From the NCBI GenBank assembly GCA_039000515.1, contig JBCFYV010000001.1, forward strand, positions 33,440,061-33,504,060: a stretch of 64,000 nucleotides of DNA, written 5' to 3'. The position numbers and the translations under genes are program-made. The DNA is from Timema cristinae. Lineage: Eukaryota > Arthropoda > Insecta > Phasmatodea > Timematidae. Positions 11,405 to 23,447 of the stretch are shown here, in pieces; the stretch's first letter is position 1, and each line of letters opens with the position of its first letter. Below the pieces are notes generated by a model that saw only the letters and a program-made list of their open reading frames with translations, was not told where the DNA came from and ran no database searches.

Positions 11405-11690
11405 TTGGTGACCTGGTGGTCTAGGGGTAAGGTGTCAGACTTCTGTGCTGGCGGCCGGGGTTCAATCCTCGGTCCCAGCACAGATTTATCTGATTGCCAA
11501 ACCCTTCCTTCACCTCTGACAAGACATCTTGTGAATGTGGGGAATGCCAGACCTCCACCGTGGTTTGGATCCCATGTTAAACTGTAGGTCCTTCATTTCA
11601 TCTAACAATCATCCTACCATTACACATTAGCGTAAGTGCGTATAACCCGAACGGGTAGTAAGACGCGGTGCTAATAATAATAATAATAAT
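11405..11690 (+). mobile_element. Full-length SINE, head 1 / tail A
   Basis: Same structure as 10393-10677. Perfect target duplication ACAGACTTGCC at 11394-11404 and 11691-11701. It lies in the intron just upstream of exon 11, ending about 110 bp left of that exon's donor. Confidence 0.93.
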
Positions 11691-11804
11691 ACAGACTTGC
11701 CAGCCACTGTCTGCAAAATTTAAAATGACAAAAGTTGTCCATTAAATCCTAGGACTATAAAATCAAGAGTTTAATGTATAGCATTGATTGTAATTATAAC
11801 TTAC

Positions 11805-11957
11805 CCTGTACATCAATTGTGATTGCCATTATTTCCGGATCTCCGTTTATTTTTTCTGCAGTACATCCATATACACCATTGTATTTATTATTGATGCTTG
11901 GTATAAATATAGTCGACTGATATGACAGATTGGTGCTGGTGTTCAAGATTGTAAAAT
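11805..11957 (-). CDS. Pvr: Pvr-like exon 11: second half of Ig domain 6
   Basis: Acceptor TTTCTCTTTTAAG, donor CAGG|GTAAGT, phase 1 on both sides. It encodes FTILNTSTNLSYQSTIF, then NGVYGCTAEKINGD with the second Ig cysteine, and a closing G strand MAITIDVQ. D6 is the only domain here whose internal intron is phase 1; in the other split domains it is phase 0. Confidence 0.93.
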
Positions 11958-12019
11958 CTTAAAAGAGAAAAATAAAGCCCAAGTTTTAATTAAAGTCAGC
12001 ATAATCAGTGACTTTTTCG

Positions 12020-12700
12020 CCTTAAAACATGATAAGGTTAGCAACCCGATAATGTCTCATAGAATACTAAAACATTTATGTGGAAACAATAAAACATGGA
12101 ATAGGTATATCTTTATGGCAGGAGTTTATATTTAAAAATAAATCTCATTTTTAATAAATGATATATTTGCAGGTAAAAACCTTATTGAGATGTATGAAAT
12201 AAATTCCATCCGAACCATTTGTGTAAAATACCAAAAAATTTATTTGGGTAGTAGAAATTAATCAAACTCTAGAAATGGGGTGCTTGAATCCTCGAGATTT
12301 GTGAAACTATCAAAAAAGTATGTGGAATACAATTATGAATACCTTGACTTCAAATAACAATTTTAAGCGATTTTTAAAAGAAATTTATATAGACTTGTGT
12401 AGTTAGTTGATAAAGCAACAAAATAATTTTAAAAAACCAACATAGTTGTACCTGTATATTTAATTTACTAAAAAAAAAATATTATTTTTTTGATGATTAT
12501 GGTCATACATAATATACGTGTCAAACAAAATATCATTCGTCATTGGCACCAATCCTTAGAAACAACTTTTTTTTTTAAATTAAGTTATAAATACTTTCAA
12601 TTTTAACTATAATTGTACATTATTAAATATTCAAATTTGGATTCGGGATTCGAAAAAGAATTAAAGTCGAATTTGAGAAATATAAGATTTTACCAATCTA
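12020..12700. other. Pvr: Intron sequence with nothing recognised
   Basis: AT-rich intron between exons 11 and 10. No repeat or exon identified. Confidence 0.5.
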
Positions 12701-12757
12701 TAAATTCAAAATTAATACTAAAGCTAGTGAGGCACATGATGAATATTTCAATCATAC

Positions 12758-12925
12758 CTGTGTTGTTTGTGATGTTTTGTTGTGTCGTAAGATTGTTGTC
12801 AGTTCTAAACCATGATATGTCACCAGAGAAGTTGCTGACAACTCCTCCACAATGAAGCCTCACATCATCCCCTTCGATGGGGGTTTCTGGCCCCCACACA
12901 TTGAACTGGTCTTCATTCCCAATAT
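12758..12925 (-). CDS. Pvr: Pvr-like exon 10: first half of Ig domain 6
   Basis: Acceptor TTCTTTTACTCAG, donor ACAG|GTATG. It encodes IGNEDQFNVWGPETPIEG, DVRLHCGGVVSNFSG with the first cysteine, DISWFRTDNN with the core tryptophan, and a run of possible N-glycosylation sites (NFS, NLT, NIT, and NNT). Confidence 0.93.
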
Positions 12926-13507
12926 CTGAGTAAAAGAATACAAATAAGAACCTTTGGGTTATAAATGAAATTAATGTTCGAACTTAGGCCCAAAAACATT
13001 AATTTAAATTAAAGCATTTGCCACAAAAGCTTTTGAAACAAATTTTGAGTTATGTGTAGGATGACAGTGATATACCGATAAAAAAATCACTTTATTTACA
13101 AAAAACATTGATATACGTTTATATGGATGTTTTAGTAGGCCTATCTGCTATATTGATTAATTTATCTGTATATTTTATGATTAATGCTTGGGAATCAAAA
13201 TAAATCAAACCGTTTTTTTTATCAACTGAGTCAAGTTTTTTCCTATTCTTATTTTAAAAAAATCTATTTTCAACAGATAAGTAAAACGTTAAAAAATGTA
13301 ATGCGGCGAAGAATAGCATTACAGAACACCAGTGGTTACAATTCGTCCACACAAATGCAATTTAATATATTGGAAACAACCTATATATTGATATAATTTG
13401 ATCGTATTTATGAGCTAAACTAGAAATCTCAATGTTTAAATCAAACATAGCTAGTTCACTAAATACTCATTAAATAATGTAATAAATATTAAAATCAAAT
13501 TTCTTAC

Positions 13508-13661
13508 CTGTAACCTTGAAATTGATTGAGTAATTGCTTGCCCCTATTTCGTTGCTTGCCAAACAAATCAATTGGCCTGAATCTTGAGCTAAAATATTTA
13601 GGGTCGATTCCCAGAATGTTTTGTCGTATTCTATATTTGTGTAAGAAATCTGTGTGTGGTT
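13508..13661 (-). CDS. Pvr: Pvr-like exon 9: second half of Ig domain 5
   Basis: Acceptor CTTTCATTTTAG, donor ACAG|GTAAG; starts phase 0 and ends phase 1. It encodes FWESTLNILAQDSGQLICLASNE up to IGASNYSINFKVT. The pattern DSGQLICLASN is the Ig F strand with the second cysteine. Confidence 0.94.
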
Positions 13662-13949
13662 CTAAAATGAAAGAGGAGAACAATTCACGAGCAAACTATT
13701 TATAATGATTGTCATAATTTTATAGGCAGCATAACTGATTATTATTTTCGCTAAAAAAAATTCTTTAATTGGAAGATACATATTCAAAACACTAAATAAC
13801 TTCATTTTAATATGAATAGGAACAATATTTTCATGTAACTTAATGCAATATTTATTAAGAATGTGGTGTTATTCTAAATTTGAGATTTATTTTAATCATT
13901 ATAAGGCTACAAAACCATAAAAGAACAAATTCTTTATCCTTGTATTTAT

Positions 13950-14195
13950 TTTATGAACTGACTGATTATATCAGCACATGAGAATTTCTATAATCAAGAG
14001 CAAAAAGGCCTACCAATTTTGACGGTAAAGGTATTTACACATACTTTACAGGGTTTTTTCACATACCACAATTGACTTAGGACCACCGATTTAACTTCCC
14101 CTCCGGAGGAAGTTGTTCTAGGAATTTTTATTACTCAAGAAGTGGGTTTGAACCCACAAACATCGGGTTCTGGAATGACCACTTTACTCATATAC
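13950..14195 (-). mobile_element. SINE, head 4 / tail B
   Basis: Reverse copy. The head has the B-box-like GGGTTCAAACCCACTT, the body CCACAATTGACTTAGG with CTTCCTCCGGAGGGGAAG, and the tail GATATAATCAGTCAGTTC. It ends about 40 bp from the donor of exon 8. Confidence 0.75.
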
Positions 14196-14234
14196 CATTG
14201 ATTATTGATACTTATAATAAATACAAATACTTAC

Positions 14235-14404
14235 ATTCATTACTTCATAAGAATCTACTTGTCCACACTCATTTGGAATCCGACAGTAGCGGATGAACCA
14301 ACGAATTCGAGGGGTAGGGTATCCCAAAACATCACATCTGATTTTATATCTCTGCCCTTGATTGAAGTAACTATTGACATCCATTATCCCCACTCTTGGT
14401 ATAT
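14235..14404 (-). CDS. Pvr: Pvr-like exon 8: first half of Ig domain 5
   Basis: Acceptor TTATTTTCCAG, donor AAT|GTAAGT. It encodes IPRVGIMDVNSYFNQGQ, YKIRCDVLGYPTPRIRWF with the first cysteine and core tryptophan, and then a second cysteine pair in RYCRIPNECGQ. The extra pair suggests an additional local disulphide. Confidence 0.94.
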
Positions 14405-14814
14405 CTGGAAAATAAATTAGCGTTTAATGAGCTTCATCTAGGACCAAAATACCTTTTGTCTAGTATAGCTTAATTTGAGATTCTATTCTCTTTTACTGTG
14501 CTCCGAAACACCATTTATCAGTCACTACCTTATATTCAGTCCACGTGGTTTGTGGTGCCGGGCGAGTTATATAGACTTTTTTCGATGACGGGAAGATCGA
14601 GTTTCGGATATCAGCTGGTTGCATATATTATTTTCTCACATTCCTTCACGCTAATGCAGGTGCATTTCTTTTAAATTACTCTTAAAATTCTAACTTACTA
14701 GAATTAGTTAGAAGCTTTTACGTTAAATGTACTAAAAAATAAACTCATTCTTTTCTATACCAATGTCTAAATTACTTTTTTTTCCTGTGAATAATATTTT
14801 AACAATGGTCCTGG

Positions 14815-14945
14815 TTAGCCATATATTTAATCTAATGGATTAGTAATGAGGAAGGTATAATTTAGAGAAAATGTACCCAGATTTCCATGGCACTAGAGAG
14901 GTAAAAACATTCAAAACTCAGTATAGTATACTTGACCAAGATTAA
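14815..14945 (-). repeat. Old head 2 / tail A SINE fragment
   Basis: GTGTACCC-, GGGAAAC- and TTACTAATCC-like phrases of the head 2 family survive in reverse orientation. Very diverged. Confidence 0.35.
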
Positions 14946-15404
14946 AAAAAAAGATTCAATAGTAAAACAGATCAGAGGAGTCTTATCTGTGTTACCACTG
15001 GTAAGCATGTGAAATTTTATTGAAATTTAAGTCTTAAGTTTCAAGTAAAATATTTCCTGATTTTAAACAATCAAACTAATATCAAATACTAAAATCTAAT
15101 AAAGCTTTATGAAGTTAATAACAATAATAATAATAATGCGTCGTAAACCTAGAGTTTCTACTGATCTGCTTCCCATCCATCTGAAGCTGGGCACACACTC
15201 AGCCCCTCGTCTGGCTAGTGCTGCCCACACCATCTGGGAGAAATCACAAACACTATGGGAGTTATGAAAGTACGGTGGTTGTCGTATTTTTCTGCAATGA
15301 ATTTCTATGCGCGAACAGCGAGAAAGAGCCTGAAAATGTATCCAGAAAGGTATTTTCAGATACCTTTCAGCGATATTTTACAATCGATATTGGACCGTTG
15401 GCTT

Positions 15405-15530
15405 TACTTTCCCTCTGAATTAAGTTGTGCAACAATGTCATCATTCAGTAAAAATCAGTCAACCTCAGCTGGGTTTGAACCTGCGAACATCAGCTCCTGA
15501 GGCGATAACTTTACGTTAAGACCACCAAGT
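15405..15530 (-). repeat. Partial SINE, head 4
   Basis: Reverse copy with GTGGGACTTGGTGGTCTTAA, GGTTCAAACCCAGCTGAGG and TTTTTACTGAATG. It resembles the 5' half of 42010-42300. Confidence 0.6.
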
Positions 15531-15847
15531 CCCACTATGAAACCAAAGTATAGTATAATTTTCAAATGAAGAGCCTTATCTGACAACTAGACAAGTTACT
15601 TGATATCTAAAAAAGTTACTAAATCCGCTTTTACACATTCACATGTCATTTCATCGTATCAGCAGCTCTAACATTTGATATATATTATTAATACTTATAA
15701 AATTATGCTAAAAAAATTAATGTTATCAATCTTGGTCACAAAAATATATTTTGTATTTTTTTAAATGCCACCTTTATAAAAATTGAACTGTATTTAAATT
15801 CATATTTTATTTTCTCTTTCAAAATGCTACAGATTATAAAAACTCAC

Positions 15848-16144
15848 CCAAAACTACCAAGGAGAAGTTTTTCCAAGTGGTTCCATTGTCGTTCTCTGAT
15901 TTCAAGCTGTAATTTCCAGTATCTAGAATATCCACATTGTTTATCTTGAGGTAAGTTTGTTTTTTGTTGACAAATACCACCCTTCTGGAAGAGTTATGTA
16001 CCTCATTTTTGAGTTGATCATACCATGTGATATTAGGTTTCGGGTGCGCGATGATCTTTACCACCCACTTCACTTCTTCTCCGTCAAACACTGTCATGCT
16101 TTTTCTACCGTTGTGAACCAAGTTGTTGTAGGTTGTGTTTATAT
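15848..16144 (-). CDS. Pvr: Pvr-like exon 7: whole Ig domain 4, without Ig cysteines
   Basis: The only Ig domain carried on a single exon (297 nt, phase 1 at both ends). It has the Ig signatures KPNITWYD and DTGNYSLKSEN, but where the two cysteines should be it reads VKWVVKIIA and NYSLKSE. Loss of the D4 disulphide is a known feature of VEGFR, PDGFR and KIT D4, where the domain makes receptor-receptor contacts, so this is a family trait and not damage. NTT, NIT, NSS, NYS, NGT and NFS are possible glycosylation sites. Confidence 0.95.
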
Positions 16145-16989
16145 CTACATTAAGCAAGCAATTCAATCAGAGTATATTTTAATTTAAGTTGACCACAAAA
16201 TACATTTTCAATAGGTATTATATTCATGATATAATTAATTCTATTAATTTATCTATTCTACATTTTTAATAAGAACTCTCTTGGCTATTTAAATAATCTA
16301 ATATAAAATTACAAATATTAAACATATTTAGGGACAAAAATAAAAGTTAATGCTTTGACGTAAATGGCATGTATTCTTCGTTTACCCGGTAAGTTAGCAA
16401 GTATACCTTGCATTATTACACCATGGTACAGTTTATAAGTTAGGGTCATAGTGTAATCCTTCAAGGTAAGATTGCTTACTACCTTTGGGGTAAACGAAAG
16501 ATACATAAAAGCTAAATTAAGATTTTTATATTAATTTGAGTGTTTAAATTTTTCAACACATATTAACTACAAAATTATTGTTACTGAAGTCATGTGATCT
16601 AAATTAGGAGCTACAATCTGGTTATTACTGTTTTAATTTGTTATTCACGTCTTAATACAATCAGTCTAGGCTATACAATTTTAATTACACTAATAGTTCA
16701 AGGACAAGAAAGGTAGAAATTAGTCTAATATATACCCATATTTGTGTGGATAGATTGTGGAAAACTTGTTTTTTAATAACCCAATACATCAGACCAATAT
16801 TTTAAACTATATTTTAGCGTCACAGGCGATCCAGTATATTGTAACAGTGATGTCTCATCGCATTTGACCACCAATGCAGGTTTCTAGTTAGTAATCACCT
16901 TTTTTAATAAAATTATTTCTTTTTAGCACTGCATATTATCCTCCATTTGGTTTATTCACTTATTAAATATTAACGTTGATAATTTTAGG

Positions 16990-17165
16990 GGTGAAAAAGG
17001 TTATATTTTAAGGAAGTGTACCTGCGTTTGTGTATGGGTGGAGAGGAAGACCATTTTGGGAAAAGAAAATCAGTACATTAGACCGAGATTCGAACCCTGA
17101 TCTCCCCGTCAATGGCAGAATAGTCCACTTCGAGAATGATGGTTTAGACCAAGCGGGTAGTATGC
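16990..17165 (-). repeat. Partial SINE, head 2 / tail A class
   Basis: Reverse copy with GGGGAGATCAGGGTTCGAAT, CGGTCTAATG and GTACACTTCC equivalents; the tail end is lost. Confidence 0.6.
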
Positions 17166-17394
17166 AACATTTGCTATAATGTAAAAACTCCGCGAATTGT
17201 TTCTCCCAACATACCTAGTAAGCACAAATCATACTTATCTATTAGTATTTTATTATGATCAATTTTTTCAATAATTATATTTTTTTAAAACCTCCATTCC
17301 AAAACAAAACAAAGAGCATCTGAAACCTCTATGGATTTGATTGCACTTATTACTGACCAACTGATAGGAAACATGAGTTTCTTACCTACTCCAC

Positions 17395-18560
17395 AGAATT
17401 GGGAACTCTAAAGCCTTACAAAAGTACGCCACCTATCTCTATCTTGATCTAGTTCTATCTAGTCTACCTAATTACACCTTATATCTTTCAGATTCATTCA
17501 AATGTTATCCTCCCATCTTCGTCTACTAGGTCTTCCCATCAGATATCGCCCTGGACAGGGTTCTGGATTCTTCCATTCCTGATGTATGTTTTACTCGCCG
17601 TAATCTCCGGGACTTTATTATCATAAGAATGTCAACGTTTCACACTCAACGAGAACAACCGGTAAAATTATGTTTTTGTTTATTCTGAGCTTAACATTCC
17701 TGGACAGCAGGCGTGATGTCAACAATTTACTGGCCTGGTAACAACATGAATTTCCCGACCGTATTATTTTCCTTATTTCAAATATAATATCGTTAATGCT
17801 TAGTTAAAATTGTTCCTAAATATTTAAACTCAACCTGTCAAACGATACGTTGTTCTCAGTAATCTCCCTAAAGTCCCCAATATTTTTTTCTCTGTGTGAT
17901 CATATACTGTCTTTTCAGCATTAAATTCTAAACCTACTTCCTTAATAGCCGCTAATAAAATATCTCCATTTTTCACAATAGAATCCCTGCCCATATGCAC
18001 TAGATAATTTGCCGTTCACTTTTCCTACCTTAATTTCTAACCCTTTAAATCCCTGTTTTACCCCCTACCACCCTTCATACACAGACACACATTATATATC
18101 ATACACAAGTGTTATCTGTGGGATGACAGATAAAAAGTACTTACATTATTGATTATTTATTATAGTGAGGTATTAAAATAATTAAGAATACCTTCCATTA
18201 CTTGTGGTAATACCTCATGGTTCCATACGGAACATAACAATTTATGGATTTCGATTACCAACTTTTCACCACATCCCTTTATTAACACTTCCTGAATTGA
18301 ATATATACCAGGAGATTATGGTTCTTTAACAGCCTAATAGCTTCTTTGACTTCAATAATACTTAGATGTGGGACTTATGATTCATCAGTATGGATTTTGA
18401 CACCCTTACCCAATTCAGAACCTTAATGAACATTCAAAATATGCCTTAAGTATCTGCCATCAGGTTACCATTCTTATATTTCACTAAATTGACCTTAGCC
18501 TGATAACTTTTCTTTAGCCATTAATAACTAAATAAAGATCCCTGATTTTCTTATTTTTAC
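17395..18560 (-). pseudogene. LINE (non-LTR retrotransposon) reverse-transcriptase relic
   Basis: Minus-strand fragments in order resemble LINE ORF2: VNLVKYKNGNLMADT near 18490, a KEAIRLLKNHN segment near 18340, EIHKLLCSVWNHEVLPQVMEG near 18210, LLAAIKEVGLEFNAEKTVYDH near 17930, and a 3' piece near 17420-17570 shared with the relics at 31512-32150 and 36368-36545. Stops and frame changes break it throughout, and the YADD box was not found intact. It lies in the large intron between exons 6 and 7. Confidence 0.75.
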
Positions 18561-18654
18561 TACTTTTCTCTATCTCACTAATGTTACCCTTGAATTACTC
18601 TACTCTCTCTTTTGGTTTTTGAATAAGGCACTGGTCTTCCTTTTTGTAATGATA

Positions 18655-18698
18655 ACCCCGAACGGGTAGTAAGACGCGGTGCTAATAATAATAATAAT
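18655..18698 (+). mobile_element. Extremely truncated SINE tail A insertion
   Basis: Only ~44 bp: ACCCCGAACGGGTAGTAAG to GGTGC and (TAA)n, flanked by GTAATGATA at 18646-18654 and 18699-18707. The flanking duplication shows that this is an insertion and not a decayed longer copy. Confidence 0.88.
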
Positions 18699-19258
18699 GT
18701 AATGATAAATATGTTTAGCTCAATACACTTGGACTTGCCAGCCAATGTAATTTTTCTTCTCTTCATGAGTTACATTGAAATAAATAAATATATTTTTTAA
18801 ACCATGAAAACATACATTTCAATAAAATGAAAATCATACGAATAAATTAATTTAATTTAGACTCCCCGCTTGGTAGTGACGTAATCTAACCCAGGTGACA
18901 AAATTTAATTGTATTTAGTTCTTGACATTGCCATTCCGTGAGCTGACGGCACTGCAGTGGTTGTCAGTTGTAATAAATGTTACTTTAATAAAATGCAGAA
19001 TGAAAAAATAATATGCCAGAGGTAGCATGTTGAGTCAACGTTTTAACAACATATTCAAAGATCTGTGACCATAATTTCATTTTCAATTGGTATATGTATT
19101 AATCATATTGTTAAATACATAGTGAAAAAATAAGATGTGATTGTGATTAGCTACCTCCTAGATTTCTGAGCTCCTCATACATACTCTCGGATACAAGCCA
19201 TACAATCTTGCCTTGAGTTTTTTTTTTACTGTATACAGAGAACTTTTATTATGTGGTG

Positions 19259-19303
19259 TGCGTATAACCCGAATGGGTAGTAAGACGCGGTGCTAATAAT
19301 AAT
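19259..19303 (+). mobile_element. Extremely truncated SINE tail A insertion
   Basis: Begins GCGTATAACCC, contains GGGTAGTAAGACGCGGTGC, and is flanked by a perfect ATTATGTGGTG at 19248-19258 and 19304-19314. Confidence 0.9.
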
Positions 19304-19630
19304 ATTATGTGGTGGCTACTGGCTGTCTGTTTCAAGTGGAAGAAGTATTCATTTTAAATATTGACAGTGGTTTGAATGGATTGTTTACTCAGATCTTAAG
19401 TCTTTATAAGTTAAATAATATTGGTGAAAAATGCATAATATTTACTTCGATAAAAATGGGTGGTAAAATGTTAATGTAGAGGTACCATGTTGAGTCGACA
19501 TTTTAACAACATATTCCAAAATCTGGGACCATAATTTTACTTCCATTTGGTAAATATATTAATCATAGTGTGGAAATAAAAATAAAATATAAGCGTTTTG
19601 AAATAAAATCACAATGAAACGCAAACCTAC

Positions 19631-19784
19631 CATAAATTTTCAAGTAATGGCTGATATTATTTGTATGTTGGTTGTGGTCCTGAATTTTACACGTATAATT
19701 TCCCTCATCGTCATGAGTAGCTTTGGAGATGGTAAGAGTTCTTCCACCACGAATTTGGACATTTCTCTCAGTAATTCTGGAAAC
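19631..19784 (-). CDS. Pvr: Pvr-like exon 6: second half of Ig domain 3
   Basis: Acceptor ATCACATTACAG, phase 0 start; donor TATG|GTAGG, phase 1 end. It encodes VSRITERNVQIRGGRTL, DDEGNYTCKIQDHN with the second cysteine, and SHYLKIY. Its first half is the exon at 27375-27522, 7.6 kb upstream, an intron that holds a pogo relic and several SINEs. Confidence 0.93.
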
Positions 19785-19974
19785 CTGTAATGTGATATTA
19801 ATAACATATATCTCTTGATTATTTTTAGTTATCTTTGATTCTAACATTGAAAAAAATCATCAATCAATACAGAAGCACACAGATACACATGTGTTATATG
19901 ACATTTCCATTTTAATTTTATCCAAGTGTTTCTTATATTAATAATTATAATAACTTTTTCATCTATGCTTGTTT

Positions 19975-20115
19975 GAGTTATTTAACATGCACGTTTCCAA
20001 ACCAACTGATTATATCAGTATACGATTTATAAACTGACTTAAATCTAGAACAGACACAACATCTGGCGTCCAGTCATTAATTCGTCACTTTGATAGAAGA
20101 ACCCCCCATTTCACC
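19975..20115 (-). repeat. SINE, head 3 / tail B, partial
   Basis: Reverse copy with tail ACTGATATAATCAGTTGG, the phrase TGTGTCTGTTCTAGATTTAAG and GGTGAAATG. The tRNA-like head is missing. Confidence 0.65.
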
Positions 20116-20773
20116 AATACCGTAAAGTAGGGTGAATAGGAACAAGATATTGAAAAAATTAGTTTTAATTTTTATTAATTTTCATATGTTTTATAATAAA
20201 ATTGTAAATAGGGTGTTTTAATATCTATCTACTAATTTTAAAGTAATTTAAAATTGAAGTGGTAATTTTAATTTCTAAAGTTGGTATTCATTTATAAAGA
20301 TTAGGTAATTCCCTTCCTTTTTTAATAACCTGCAAAACTTATATAACAGAGAGAGTTGTGTTTTACATGAGTCACAAAGATTAAATACAAACATTAGGTT
20401 GGTTGTCTTTGAAGTAATATATACTTACATTTTTGTATGAAAGTTGATTGCACTTGGGTTTTCAATCTTAATATTAATTAATTCACCATCGGAAATAAAA
20501 CGTGGTGAATAGGGTTATCATAGTGCCTGACTATGTCCCTGATCCAAAAGGTAGAACTCAAAAGTTTTGAACGAAAATAACTTGTATAAAGCTTTTTAAG
20601 CAATAAAAAAGAATGTCACCTCAATTGGCTTCAGATAAATTTAAAATATCAAAATCTGCACTACAAAAGTATTATATTATGAGGAATACAATTGTTAAAA
20701 AATGTTTTTAAAAAGGAGGGCAAACCTGTTTGAGTGCTGATTGTGAACAAATGCTCGTTCACTCTCTTTTGAA

Positions 20774-21860
20774 ATGGTCTCTTTATTTGATTTAAAATGT
20801 TTTTTAAAGTTTTATCTAGATAGGGAGGGTAAAATTATATCCAAGTTTCAAACCAACCTGCCTGGACTGGAATGGGCCCTATCATTTTTGAAACGGCACA
20901 AAAAACAACTGGCCCAACGTATAAGCCAGAACATCAAGTGCAATAGGGCTAAAGTTTCTCCAACTGTGATAGGTCAATATTTTGAAGAATTGGATAAAAG
21001 TCTGGCTGGCGTTCCTCCAGAAAATATTATAAATTATGATGAGAGCAACTTGTCAGATGACACGATTAGGTGAAAGATTATTTATAAAAGAAGATGTAAG
21101 TACCCAGAACGAATTTTGAATCAAACTAAGTCCAATATTTTCTGCAACAGCAGATGTTACAATGTTATCCCCCTACATAATTTGCAAGCCGTACATCTCT
21201 ATGACCTTTGGACAGAACGGGATCCACCAAAAGATCGTTATAATAAAAGCAAATCTGGATGGATGGACAATGATTTTATGACTGGTTTGTTTAAAATTAT
21301 TATACATATTTTTGTTGTGTTGAAGGGAATAAAATTGTTATTGGTGATAATTTGAGTTCCCAGCCATCACCGGTTGTTATCCAACTTTGTGAACGCCATA
21401 ATATTGAGTTCATATTTTTTTCTCCAGCACAAGCCATTTGACTCAATTGCTGTATTCAAACTTATGAAAACTGTTTGGCGTAAGATATTTAAACACTGGA
21501 AAACAGGAACTGGAAAAAACAGCAGTGGATTGGGAGAAAAAAACGCAAAGCTTTTAAAATAAACTTTGAAAGCAATGTACCCAACAACCTATAGGAAAAC
21601 ACTATAGCTGTTTCAACAATCCTGGAATATGTCCTCTTGACAAAGAGAGAGAGCTGCAAAGGTCACCACAAGAAAATTAAAACTGTCCAGAGAATGAAAC
21701 CAATGAGAATTTACAAGATAGCTTGACTGATTTTTTGAGAACAAAGAGATATGGTGATACAAACGAAGGAACCAGTGGAACAAAAGGACGTAAGAAAAGG
21801 ATCAATGTTCCTCCTGGAAGAAGTGTCCATACCAGTGATTGTTATTATATAATATAACCT
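20774..21860 (+). pseudogene. Pogo/Tigger-type DDE transposase relic
   Basis: FQTNLPGLEWALSFLKRHK and QRISQNIKCNRAKVSPTVI, then LDKSLAGVPPENIINYDESN with the first catalytic D. After a stop at 21071 come YDLWTERDPPKDRYNKSKSG and, after a frameshift, VIGDNLSSQ with the second D. A decayed KPFDSIAVFKLMKTVWRKI corresponds to the third. At least one stop and two frame changes make it inactive. It lies in the intron between D3 half-exons. Confidence 0.85.
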
Positions 21861-21904
21861 TTAAAAAAAAGTGTCCCTTTTCAACCCATTTTACGGTACT
21901 AAAT

Positions 21905-22015
21905 TTTCTGGTCATGCCAGGAATCAAATTCAGGACTCTTAGCTCAGTAGACAGACACGCTACCAATTGAGCGAAGGTAATGGATGATTATAATAACTGT
22001 TCAGACACATTTCGG
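21905..22015 (-). repeat. tRNA-like SINE head 3 fragment
   Basis: Reverse orientation: CAATTGGTAGCGTGTCTGTC (A-box like), CTGAGCTAAGAGTCCTG and TTGATTCCTGGCATGACC (B-box like). Same head as 50605-50835. The tail is absent. Confidence 0.6.
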
Positions 22016-22019
22016 TAAT

Positions 22020-23110
22020 TATGTTTGTTTCACGGTGGATATTAAAATAAAGGTAAGCCCTTTTGATAATAATTACGGAAATAAGGGAGCCTTAAAACAT
22101 TTTATTAAATCAAAGGTATAACCTGATCTTATTTAGTTTCCTATTTATTAAAACATAAATAAGACCAACATTTGAAAAAAATCATGTTATTAATAGAATA
22201 CCCTCAAATACTTTTTCGCCAGAAAAAGATATTATTTTAATAAATATATAAAACATTCAAATAAATTATAATATTTTTTTGAAAATTAGTCATGAGTTAA
22301 CTAACTAAAATATTTTTTAATAAATATGAAAATACATTATTTGTCATGTAAAACACTTCCCAGTGACCCGAGTAACAGCATTGATTTTCTTGGTATTACT
22401 ATTTTATTTATGGAAAAAAGGTATTAAACTTATTTATTTATATATACACCTCGTTTATGGACTTTGAAAACCTGAACTAACTTTTACTTGGTGTCTTGTG
22501 GAGTGATATTCTCTATTTTATACATTTGACTTTGTGGGTGGTGTGACCAATAGATAATAGAATGTGTGACCAATAGATAATAGAATGTGTGACCTATTGG
22601 CTTTGTTAATTTGTTATTTTATCCATGGCGAACCCAACAAGCTTATGGTGAAAACAGTTTATTTAGTTGTCATGTATTTTTATTTTTATTTTATTAAGTG
22701 AGCAAGTCTCAGCATCAAGTCGTCTTGATTTGTCTAATTTTTGCGCGGTGATTGTTTTTATTAGGTTATAATGTTAATGTTAATAACTTTTGGCACAGTG
22801 CATCTCCTTGGCCATTCATGGATTTCTGTTTTAGATCATTTTGTCTCCCCCCTCCCTCGCACTCGCTTTCAAAACTGAGATGTATTTTGATAGTGTTTTG
22901 GTTTTAAATTACAATGTAGATAGTACAGTATTTATTTTTTCCTTTTTTTTTTTATAAACTTGGCCCAGAAGATCGAATTCATTCTACGTTCTTTCTTTTT
23001 TTGTGTGTGATGTTAAGATTTACCAAACGTAAAATAACTTTTAATATGTAGTAGACTTAACGTTAAGTGAATTTTTAATATGTAGCTTCTCTAATAACTA
23101 TCCTTTTCTT
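22020..23110. other. Pvr: Intron sequence, little recognised
   Basis: AT-rich. The only local structure seen is a near-perfect tandem repeat of the 24-bp phrase TGTGACCAATAGATAATAGA at about 22540-22610. No exon found. Confidence 0.5.
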
Positions 23111-23125
23111 CCTTTTTTATCCAAC

Positions 23126-23399
23126 CCGCCTCGGTGACGTAGCTGGCTAACAACGCTAGTCGTGTTGAGCTCGACTGCTGAGAACGGGGAATTCGAGGTT
23201 CGAATCTCGGTTGGGTGAACTGGGCGTGGTTTTTCCTAAATGGTTTTCCACTCTCCCTCCACGCAAATCTGGGTTCACTTACTCTAATTCAACCTTCCCA
23301 ATTCCTAAACTCATTAACGTAATTAGTACTTAAAGCGTATAACCCGAACGGGTAGTAAGACGCAGTGCTAAATAACAATTAATAAATAATAATAATAAC
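23126..23399 (+). mobile_element. SINE, head 2 / tail A
   Basis: tRNA-like head CCCGCCTCGGTGACGTAGC with B box AGGTTCGAATCTCGG, body TTTTTCCTAAATGGTTTTCC and tail GAACGGGTAGTAAGACGCAG. Target duplication TTTTATCCAAC at 23115-23125 and 23400-23410. Confidence 0.9.
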
Positions 23400-23447
23400 T
23401 TTTATCCAACGTAACCTCATAAAATGAAAATTTATTAAAGTTTATTT

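Noticed and set aside
11384..11587. Open frame over a SINE; similar frames at 24181, 30634 and 47938
   Set aside because: The same protein-like text recurs in every SINE copy because it is the tRNA-like head and body; there is no coding signal.
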